Shown here piece after piece: positions 34,740-43,087 of a stretch of 64,000 nt of DNA. The stretch is from Streptomyces sp. TRM70350 (GTDB taxonomy: Bacteria; Actinomycetota; Actinomycetes; Streptomycetales; Streptomycetaceae): the NCBI RefSeq assembly GCF_019219825.1, contig NZ_JAHUXH010000022.1, forward strand, positions 62,001 through 126,000, written 5' to 3'. Each line of letters opens with the position of its first letter. The first letter of the stretch is position 1. The position numbers and the translations under genes are program-made. The notes beneath the pieces were generated by a model. The model did not search any database. It worked only from the letters and a program-made list of their open reading frames with translations, and was not told the origin of the DNA.

Positions 34740-35035
34740 TCGTTGTACCGGTCGACCACCAGGGCCGGCAGGGCCGCCACCAGGCAGACGGCGCTCAGCC
34801 CCATCCACACCACGTCGTACGAGCCGAACAGGTCACGGGCCGTGGCGCCGAGGAAGGCCGAGACGCCCGCGCCCAACTGGTGGGCGGAGGTGGCCCAGCC
34901 GAACACGATGGGGCCGTCGTCGCCGTACGCCCGCCGGCACAGGCCGATGACCGGGGGCACGGTCGCCACGTCGACGAGGCCGTGGACGACGGCGAAGACG
35001 ACCATGGACGGGCGCACCGTCGAGGGGGCGCGGCA
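34740..35035 (-). pseudogene. C-terminal relic of an MFS transporter
   Basis: The minus strand encodes roughly 95 residues that look like the last three membrane helices of a major-facilitator protein (VVFAVVHGLVDVATVPPVIG, FGWATSAHQLGAGVSAFLGA, VWMGLSAVCLVAALPALVV). No N-terminal two thirds exist: upstream lies the PucR gene, about 15 bases away. The frame has no native stop and runs on through the Zur-like box into the next gene. It is a 5'-deleted remnant, perhaps of an exporter once linked to the ABC operon. Confidence 0.7.
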
Positions 35036-35051
35036 TGTGGGGGTGCGATGC

Positions 35052-36251
35052 TCACAGCCGCGCCCCCTTCAGCGCCATGTGCAGCAGCAGCCGGTCCTCC
35101 CCGTCGTCCAGGTCGAGGCCCGTCAGCTGTTCCACCCGGGACAGCCGGTAGTACAGCGTCTGCCGGTGGATGCCCAGTTCGGCGGCGGTGCGGGCGGCCT
35201 GGCCCGCGCAGTCCAGGTAGATCTCGGCCGTGCGGGCCAGCTCGTGGTGGGTGGGGGAGAGCAGCGGGGCGACGGCGGGGTCGTGGGCCGTCTGCGGGGG
35301 GAGGGAGGTCAGCAGCCGGTACGGGCCGATGCGGGACCACTCGGCCACCGGCCCGAGGCGGGGTTCGGCCAGCGCCGCGCGGGCCGCGGCCGTCGCCTCC
35401 TGCCAGGCCGTGCCGAGGTCGGCGAGGCCGCTGAGCGGGTCGCCCACGCCGGCCCGGGCGTCCCCCTTGAGCAGCCGGTTCGCCGCTGTCAGTGCCGGGG
35501 TGCGTACGTCCGTGGAGCGCAGCCGGACCAGCACCGCCAGGCTCTGGCCGGTGGTACCCCAGGGGATCGTGCACAGGGCCGTCGTGTGCGGTACCGCCCG
35601 GGCCGACGGGGCGTCCTCCGGGTCCGCCGACGGCCACGGCGCCACGCACACCACCGCGTGCGGGCCCTCGCCGCGCGGGCCGAGGGCCGTGCGCAGGGCG
35701 GCCACCGCCATGTCCCGCTGCCAGCCGCGCTCCGCCGTCAGCACCGCCCGGAACTCCCGGGTGAGGTCGGCCCCGGCCTGCGCCTCGTCGGCGAGCAGCG
35801 CACCGATCCGGCCGGTCACCTCCATGGCGGCGGCCAGCTGGGCGTCCGTGGGCCCGGGCTCGCCGTCGAGCAGCCAGACGTAACCGAGGACGACCCCCCG
35901 ATGCCGTACCGGAAGGCAGATCCGGCCCCGGTGCACCCCCGCCTCCGGAGTGCGGGGGATCCGGACCGGGCCGGTCGCCCGGGTGATGCCGAAGCTCTCG
36001 AACCAGGCGCGGACGGCGTCCGTGGAGCGGCGGGTCAGGATCGAGCGGGTGCGGACCGGGTCCAGCGCCGACGGATCGAGGTCGCCCTCGCTGTCGTAGG
36101 CGCCGAAGGCGATCAGCTCGAAGTCGCGGTTCTCCAGGGTCGCGGGGGCGCCGAGGAGCTCGGAGATCTCGTCGACCAGCTCCTGGTAGTCATCCCGGTA
36201 TTCGGCCGTCACCCGGGCATTCTCTCCCATTTCCCTGGGGCCTTCATACAT
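35052..36251 (-). CDS. PucR-family transcriptional regulator, likely proline catabolism
   Basis: A protein of up to 399 aa. A GAF-like/GGDEF-like sensory part precedes the C-terminal PucR helix-turn-helix (QAARTAAELGIHRQTLYYRL, then VEQLTGLDLDDGEDRLLL). It is divergent from proline dehydrogenase, with about 140 bases between starts, which suggests it controls proline breakdown. In Streptomyces, PucR-type proteins upstream of proline dehydrogenase are a recurring arrangement. Possible starts are ATG 36251, ATG 36230 and GTG 36212; the last has the best ribosome site (GGGAGAG). Confidence 0.87.
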   Translation of the reverse strand: MYEGPREMGENARVTAEYRDDYQELVDEISELLGAPATLENRDFELIAFGAYDSEGDLDPSALDPVRTRSILTRRSTDAVRAWFESFGITRATGPVRIPRTPEAGVHRGRICLPVRHRGVVLGYVWLLDGEPGPTDAQLAAAMEVTGRIGALLADEAQAGADLTREFRAVLTAERGWQRDMAVAALRTALGPRGEGPHAVVCVAPWPSADPEDAPSARAVPHTTALCTIPWGTTGQSLAVLVRLRSTDVRTPALTAANRLLKGDARAGVGDPLSGLADLGTAWQEATAAARAALAEPRLGPVAEWSRIGPYRLLTSLPPQTAHDPAVAPLLSPTHHELARTAEIYLDCAGQAARTAAELGIHRQTLYYRLSRVEQLTGLDLDDGEDRLLLHMALKGARL

Positions 36252-36394
36252 CTGTCTGAGATCTGCGGCACGGATGCGTGACAGCTGTCGATGGCCGACG
36301 ATCGGAGGGATCCCTAGGTTTCACGGTGGTTCTCCGTACCGTCCCCGAATCGTCGGGTATCGGCCTTATGTTGGTTGTGTTCTGGAGGTGCCCC

Positions 36395-37321
36395 GTGCTG
36401 GGTCCCGTGATTCTCGCCGCGTCGCGCAGCGACCGGATGCGACGCCTGATGACGGCGGCCCCGGGGACGAAACAGGTCGTGGACCGCTTCATCCCGGGTG
36501 AGCGGGTGGACGACGTCGTCCCGATCATCGAGGCCCTCACCGGCCGGGGCCTGGAGCTGACGATGGACGTCGTCGGCGAGGACATCACCACCCGTGAGCA
36601 GGCCTGCGCCGCCCGGGACGCCTATCTGGAGCTGGTCGACCGGCTCAAGCCGCTGGAGCTGGGCGAGCGGGTCGAGATGTCGGTGAAGCTGTCGATGTTC
36701 GGGCAGGCGCTGGAAGGCGGCCACGAGCTGGCCCTCGCCAACGTCCGCCCGGTCGTCGAGGCCGCCGCCGAGATCGGTACGACGGTGACGCTGGACGCGG
36801 AGGACCACACCACCCTCGACTCGATGTTCGCCATCCACCAGGAGCTGCGGAAGGACTTCCCGCAGACCGGCTGCGTCATCCAGGCCTACCTCTTCCGCAC
36901 CGAGGCCGACGCCCGCCGCCTCGCCGCGGACGGCAGCCGCGTACGGTTGGTGAAGGGGGCGTACAAGGAGCCCGCCGAGGTCGCCCACCAGCAGAAGCAC
37001 GAGATCGACAAGGCATACGTCCGCGTCCTGCGGACCCTGATGGAGGGCGAGGGGTACCCGATGATCGGGTCCCACGACCCGCGCCTGATCGCCATCGCCC
37101 AGGAACTCGCCCGGCGCGCCGGGCGCAAGCCGGACGAGTACGAGTTCCAGATGCTGTACGGCATCCGGACCGAGGAGCAGCTGCGGCTCGCCGCCGAAGG
37201 TCACCGCATGCGCGTCTACACCGCGTACGGCACCGACTGGTACGGCTACTTCATGAGGAGGCTCGCGGAGAAGCCCGCCAACCTGCGGTTCTTCGTGCGC
37301 TCCATGGTCACCAAGAGCTGA
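36395..37321 (+). CDS. Proline dehydrogenase (monofunctional)
   Basis: A 308-aa FAD-dependent TIM-barrel enzyme that oxidises proline to pyrroline-5-carboxylate. Recognisable are VEMSVKLSMFGQAL, LDAEDHTTLDSMF, QAYLFRTEADARRLA, VRLVKGAYKEP, IGSHDPRLIAIA, FQMLYGIRTEEQLRLA and the barrel end VYTAYGTDWYGYFMRRLAE. GTG 36395 is preceded by GGAGG with a six-base spacing and gives the family length; the frame from 36278 would add 39 unlikely residues. It is followed after 37 bases by the P5C dehydrogenase gene, forming a two-gene proline utilisation operon. Confidence 0.95.
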   Translation: MLGPVILAASRSDRMRRLMTAAPGTKQVVDRFIPGERVDDVVPIIEALTGRGLELTMDVVGEDITTREQACAARDAYLELVDRLKPLELGERVEMSVKLSMFGQALEGGHELALANVRPVVEAAAEIGTTVTLDAEDHTTLDSMFAIHQELRKDFPQTGCVIQAYLFRTEADARRLAADGSRVRLVKGAYKEPAEVAHQQKHEIDKAYVRVLRTLMEGEGYPMIGSHDPRLIAIAQELARRAGRKPDEYEFQMLYGIRTEEQLRLAAEGHRMRVYTAYGTDWYGYFMRRLAEKPANLRFFVRSMVTKS

Positions 37322-37358
37322 GCCCGAAACACCCGCTCATTAAGGAGTTACGGAACAC

Positions 37359-38990
<1,632 letters not shown>

Positions 38991-39007
38991 CATCCCGTCA
39001 CCCCCCA

Positions 39008-39046
39008 CGGGCCAGGGCGTCTTCCCCCGGGAGCCGCCCTGGCCCG
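39008..39046 (+). terminator. Hairpin after pruA
   Basis: CGGGCCAGGGCG (39008-39019) pairs perfectly with 39035-39046 around a 15-base loop, shortly after the pruA stop. Confidence 0.75.
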
Positions 39047-39356
39047 CGCGTGTCCGGCTGCGTGGGCCCCTGGACGACGGCCCGCTTCGCGGCGGACCTG
39101 GACGCGGTACGCCGCCACTTCGCTCTGCGGCGCATGACCCTGCTGGGCCACTCCTGGGGCGCACGACTGGTGCTCGCCTATGCCTCGCCCACCCCGGCCG
39201 CGTGGACGCGCTGGTCCACGTCGTCGGCACGGGCATCGGCCCGGACACCGCCTGGCACCCCGCGTCCGGCGCGTGACCCTCCCGGACGCCGGTCACCTGC
39301 CCTGGGCCGAGGACCCAACGGGCTTTCGGCAGGCGGTACAGGGCGCTCTGGCGTAG
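39047..39356 (+). pseudogene. Relic of an alpha/beta hydrolase (proline iminopeptidase-like)
   Basis: One frame gives GPWTTARFAADLDAVRRHF and MTLLGHSWGARLVLAYA, the nucleophile-elbow region of a proline iminopeptidase-like hydrolase. A frameshift then leads to HPGRVDALVHVVGTGIGPDT. After a deletion and another shift comes RVTLPDAGHLPWAEDPTGFR, which holds the catalytic His, with a stop at 39354-39356. The N-terminus and about 150 central residues are missing. The remaining 134 bases before the acetyltransferase gene show nothing recognisable. Confidence 0.72.
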
Positions 39357-39490
39357 CAGGCTGCCCTCGGAGAGGGCCGGGTCGTCGAAGTCGTCGGCAG
39401 GGTCGCGAGTCATGCCCAGGTGGCGCATCACGGGCCCGCGAACGGTCGTTGGAGACACAGCCACCGAATCGGCCCCGCGATACTTGCCCC

Positions 39491-40024
39491 ATGACCACCC
39501 ACACCGCCCACACCGCCGACCTCGCCCCCGACCAACTGCTCACCGTCCGGCGCTTTCTCCACGACGCCTTCGACGGCGACTTCGGAGACGCCGACTGGGA
39601 CCACACGCTGGGCGGCATGCACGCCCTGGTGCACGACGAGCGCGGGCTCGCCGCACACGGGGCGGTCGTCATGCGCCGGGTGCGGCACGGGCAGCGGTGG
39701 CTTCGGGTCGGGTACGTCGAGGGGGTCGCCGTACGGCGCGATGCGCGGCGCACCGGGCTCGGCGGCCGGGTCATGGCCGCCCTGGAGGGGATCATCACCC
39801 GGGCCTACACCATGGGCGCCCTGTCCGCCAGCGACGACGGCGCCCGCCTGTACGAGGCCCGGGGCTGGCAGGCGTGGGGCGGCCGCGTCTGCGCGCTCGG
39901 CCCGGACGGGGTGATCCGCCTGCCCGAGGAGGAGGGCTCCACGTATGTGTGGCCCGCCCCCGGCGGGGTGGCCGATCCCGATGACGAACTGGTCTTCGAC
40001 TGGCGCGACGGTGATGTGCTCTAG
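39491..40024 (+). CDS. Aminoglycoside 2'-N-acetyltransferase family protein
   Basis: A 177-aa GNAT protein that resembles the mycobacterial AAC(2')-I enzymes along its whole length: DWDHTLGGMHALVHDERG, LRVGYVEGVAVRRDARRTG, TMGALSASDDGARLYEARGW and the terminal VFDWRDGDVL. Those enzymes acetylate the 2'-amino group of aminoglycosides with acetyl-CoA, although in mycobacteria the physiological role is debated. ATG 39491 begins the conserved part (MTTHTAHTADL). The gene is solitary, between a hydrolase relic and a small ORF, with no resistance or biosynthesis genes nearby. Activity on drugs is inferred, not shown. Confidence 0.82.
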   Translation: MTTHTAHTADLAPDQLLTVRRFLHDAFDGDFGDADWDHTLGGMHALVHDERGLAAHGAVVMRRVRHGQRWLRVGYVEGVAVRRDARRTGLGGRVMAALEGIITRAYTMGALSASDDGARLYEARGWQAWGGRVCALGPDGVIRLPEEEGSTYVWPAPGGVADPDDELVFDWRDGDVL

Positions 40025-40273
40025 CGGAAACCCGCAGGTCACGCCCCTGTGACGCACTCCACCGTCTCAGATAGTAGGAAGTCCGAGTAATTGTGGAGAC
40101 AGACCGTCCGTCCTCGCTTAGCTTTGTAGGAGCCGAACGTCTCGCTCGATCCAGCGAATGGCGGTCGTGAGCCGGGCCCCGTGCAGGCAACCCCTGCGGC
40201 ACCGCTCCCCGCCCCACCCGGCGTCTCGAAACCCCCTGCCGCACTCCACGCTGTTCGAAGGAGTCGATTTCCC

Positions 40274-40405
40274 ATGGCCGAGACGACCGTCCGCCGCCGA
40301 GTCCGTCACCTCTCCCGTACGAGCGAGTCCGACCGCAAGAACGCCGCCGCCGCCCTCCAGCGCGCCCTCGACCGCCGCGACAACGGCGGTGAGACCGGCC
40401 ACTGA
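40274..40405 (+). CDS. Very small basic protein (43 aa)
   Basis: MAETTVRRRVRHLSRTSESD begins a 43-residue, strongly basic then Ala/Arg-rich helical protein. The ribosome site AAGGAG (40258-40263) is strong and about 10 bases from ATG 40274, and codons are GC-ending, so translation is likely. No domain is recognised. The 250 bases upstream are AT-richer than average around 40060-40130 (for example GATAGTAGGAAGTCCGAGTA) and may hold its promoter. Confidence 0.65.
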   Translation: MAETTVRRRVRHLSRTSESDRKNAAAALQRALDRRDNGGETGH

Positions 40406-40613
40406 GCCACGCCGTACAGGGACCGTGACGGGACACCGAAGCCGGGAGCCGCACCCGACCGGGGTGCGGCGCGGACACCTCCCTCCGCGCCGCACCCCGG
40501 TGAACGTCCCCACGTGGGTCAACACCCGCCCCGCGTACGGATGGACGGCACAGGATATGTCCGTATCGCGGACAGTGCATGTCATCCCATGGGACGAGGA
40601 GTAGGGTGCCCGC

Positions 40614-41657
40614 ATGTCTCGCAGCATCAATCTCGCAGTGATCCCCGGTGACGGCATCGGCCAGGAGGTCGTGACCGAAGGCCTGAAGGTCCTCTCCGCC
40701 GTCCTCCCGCAGGATGTGAAGCTGGAGACCAAGGAGTACGACTTCGGCGCCCGGCGCTACCACGCCACCGGTGAGACCCTCACCGACGCCGACCTCGACG
40801 CGCTGAAGAAGCACGACGCCATCCTGCTGGGCGCGATCGGCGACCCGAGCGTCCCCTCCGGCGTCCTGGAGCGCGGCTTCCTGCTCAAGCTCCGCTTCGC
40901 CTTCGACCACCACGTCAACCTGCGCCCGAGCAAGCTGCTCCCCGGTGTCGCCACCCCGCTCGCCGGTGAGCCGCAGATCGACTTCGTGGTCGTCCGCGAG
41001 GGCACCGAGGGCCCGTACACCGGCAACGGCGGCACCATCCGCAAGGGCACCGAGCACGAGGTCGCCACCGAGGTGTCCGTCAACACCGCCTACGGCGTCG
41101 AGCGCGTCGTCCGGGACGCCTTCGCCCGCGCCCAGGCCCGCCCGCGCAAGAAGATCGCCCTCATCCACAAGAACAACGTGCTGACCTTCGCGGGCCACCT
41201 GTGGACGAACATCTTCCACCGGGTGGCCGCGGAGTACCCGGAGGTCACCACCGAGTACATGCACGTCGACGCGGCGACCATCTACCTGGTCACCCAGCCC
41301 GAGCGGTTCGACGTCATCGTCACCGACAACCTCTTCGGCGACATCATCACCGACCTCGCCGCGGCCGTCTCCGGCGGCATCGGCGTCGCCGCGAGCGGGA
41401 ACATCAACCCGTCCGGCGAGTTCCCCTCGATGTTCGAGCCCGTGCACGGTTCGGCGCCCGACATCGCCGGCCAGGGCAAGGCCGACCCCACCGCCACGGT
41501 CCTGTCCGTCGCCCTGCTGCTGCGCCACCTCGGATACGAGACGGAGGCCGCCCGGATCGAGGACGCGGTCTCCGCCGACCTCGCGGAGCGCACGGGCAAG
41601 CCCGCCCGCAGCACCTCCGAGATCGGCGACGCGCTCGCCGTACGAGTAGCCGGCTGA
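40614..41657 (+). CDS. leuB: 3-isopropylmalate dehydrogenase
   Basis: A 347-aa NAD-dependent decarboxylating dehydrogenase. It acts in leucine synthesis and, when citramalate synthase feeds the route, also on methylmalate towards isoleucine. It shows IPGDGIGQEVVTEGLKVL, VVREGTEGPYTGNGG, and the metal-binding DVIVTDNLFGDIITDLAA, followed by EPVHGSAPDIAGQGKADPTA. ATG 40614 follows GAGGAGTAGGG. Length is normal for the actinobacterial family. A strong hairpin lies behind it. Confidence 0.97.
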   Translation: MSRSINLAVIPGDGIGQEVVTEGLKVLSAVLPQDVKLETKEYDFGARRYHATGETLTDADLDALKKHDAILLGAIGDPSVPSGVLERGFLLKLRFAFDHHVNLRPSKLLPGVATPLAGEPQIDFVVVREGTEGPYTGNGGTIRKGTEHEVATEVSVNTAYGVERVVRDAFARAQARPRKKIALIHKNNVLTFAGHLWTNIFHRVAAEYPEVTTEYMHVDAATIYLVTQPERFDVIVTDNLFGDIITDLAAAVSGGIGVAASGNINPSGEFPSMFEPVHGSAPDIAGQGKADPTATVLSVALLLRHLGYETEAARIEDAVSADLAERTGKPARSTSEIGDALAVRVAG

Positions 41658-41679
41658 CCCGCCGCGCACTCGAACCCTC

Positions 41680-41713
41680 GAAGCCGCCGGGTCATCGACA
41701 ACCCGGCGGCTTC
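41680..41713 (+). terminator. Hairpin after leuB
   Basis: A perfect 13-bp stem (GAAGCCGCCGGGT at 41680-41692, complement at 41701-41713) with an 8-base loop lies between leuB and ilvE. The two genes are therefore probably separate transcripts; a GATAAT at 41790-41795 could be part of the ilvE promoter. Confidence 0.8.
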
Positions 41714-41906
41714 CCCATGTCTCCGCCGGGTGCGACCATCAACCCTGGGCCGCATTCACGCCGTTTTCCGTCCACGGCAACCTGCGCGCGATAATCGAAC
41801 GCGGAGCCGCGGATTGTGGGAATGCTCGGACGTCCTAGCACTGGCCACTGGCAGTTCTGGCGTGAGCGCGGCCCGTCACTCAACAACCGGTGAAGGACAA
41901 CCACTC

Positions 41907-42995
41907 ATGACGACGCCCACGATCGAGCTCAAGCCCTCCGCCAACCCGCTCTCCGACGCGGAGCGCGAGGCGATCCTCGCGAGCCCCGGCTTCGGCCGCC
42001 ACTTCACCGACCACATGGTCACCATCAAGTGGACCGAGGGCCGCGGCTGGCACGACGGACAGCTCGTCCCGTACGCGCCGATCTCCCTCGACCCGGCCAC
42101 CAACGTCCTGCACTACGCGCAGGAGATCTTCGAGGGCCTGAAGGCCTACCGCCGCCCCGACGGCTCGGTCGCCACCTTCCGCCCCGACCAGAACGCCCTG
42201 CGCTTCCAGCGCTCCGCGCGCCGCCTCGCGATGCCCGAGCTGCCGGTCGAGACGTTCATCGAGGCCTGTGACGCGCTGGTGCAGCAGGACAAGGCGTGGG
42301 TCCCGGCGCACGGCGGCGAGGAGTCCCTCTACCTGCGCCCGTTCATGATCGCCACCGAGGTCGGGCTGGGTGTGAAGCCCGCGGGCGAGTACCTCTTCCT
42401 CGTCATCGCCTCCCCGGCCGGTGCCTACTTCCCGGGCGGCGTCAGGCCGGTCTCCATCTGGGTCTCCGAGGACCGCGTCCGCGCCGTCCCCGGCGGCATG
42501 GGTGACGCCAAGACCGGCGGCAACTACGCGGCCTCCCTGCTCGCCCAGGCCGAGGCCGCCGCCAAGGGCTGCGACCAGGTCTGCTACCTCGACGCGGTCG
42601 AGCACAAGTGGGTCGAGGAACTCGGCGGGATGAACCTGTACTTCGTGTACGGCAACAAGATCGTCACGCCGTCCCTCACCGGCTCCATCCTGGAGGGCGT
42701 CACCCGCGACAGCCTCCTGACCGTCGCCCGCGACCTCGGCTACCAGGCCGAGGAGGGCCGCGTCTCCGTCGACCAGTGGCAGCGCGACACCGAGAACGGC
42801 ACCCTCACCGAAGTCTTCGCCTGTGGTACGGCCGCCGTGATCACGCCGGTCGGCACGGTCAAGCGCGCGACCGGCGAGTGGCAGCAGTCGGGCGGCGAGC
42901 CCGGCGAGGTCACCCTCCGCCTCCGCCGGGCCCTCCTCGACATCCAGCGCGGCACGGCCGAGGACAAGCACGGCTGGATGCACGAGCTGGCCTGA
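41907..42995 (+). CDS. ilvE: Branched-chain amino acid aminotransferase
   Basis: A PLP enzyme of fold type IV, 362 aa, for the last step of leucine, isoleucine and valine synthesis and the first step of their breakdown. The PLP lysine lies in GGMGDAKTGGNYAASLLAQA. Other conserved parts are HYAQEIFEGLKAYRRPDGS, LYLRPFMIATEVGLGV, EELGGMNLYFVYG and FACGTAAVITPVG. ATG 41907 (after GTGAAGGAC) is chosen because the longer frame from 41730 reads through promoter-like sequence. Confidence 0.97.
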   Translation: MTTPTIELKPSANPLSDAEREAILASPGFGRHFTDHMVTIKWTEGRGWHDGQLVPYAPISLDPATNVLHYAQEIFEGLKAYRRPDGSVATFRPDQNALRFQRSARRLAMPELPVETFIEACDALVQQDKAWVPAHGGEESLYLRPFMIATEVGLGVKPAGEYLFLVIASPAGAYFPGGVRPVSIWVSEDRVRAVPGGMGDAKTGGNYAASLLAQAEAAAKGCDQVCYLDAVEHKWVEELGGMNLYFVYGNKIVTPSLTGSILEGVTRDSLLTVARDLGYQAEEGRVSVDQWQRDTENGTLTEVFACGTAAVITPVGTVKRATGEWQQSGGEPGEVTLRLRRALLDIQRGTAEDKHGWMHELA

Positions 42996-43008
42996 GCGCT
43001 CCGCCGGT

Positions 43009-43046
43009 GGTGCCGAACCGCGCCTCACCAGGCGCGGTTCGGCACC
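43009..43046 (+). terminator. Hairpin after ilvE
   Basis: A perfect 17-bp stem (43009-43025 with 43030-43046) and CACC loop lies just after the ilvE stop, followed by a weak T-rich stretch. It is one of the strongest hairpins in the window. Confidence 0.85.
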
Positions 43047-43087
43047 GTTATCTGGTTGTTATCCGGGTCGCAGCGGGCATAGGGTGA

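Noticed and set aside
39365..39430. Short minus-strand frame with a possible protein start (MRHLGMTRDPADDF)
   Set aside because: It reads on only into the hydrolase relic, with no ribosome site or family resemblance; too short to support.
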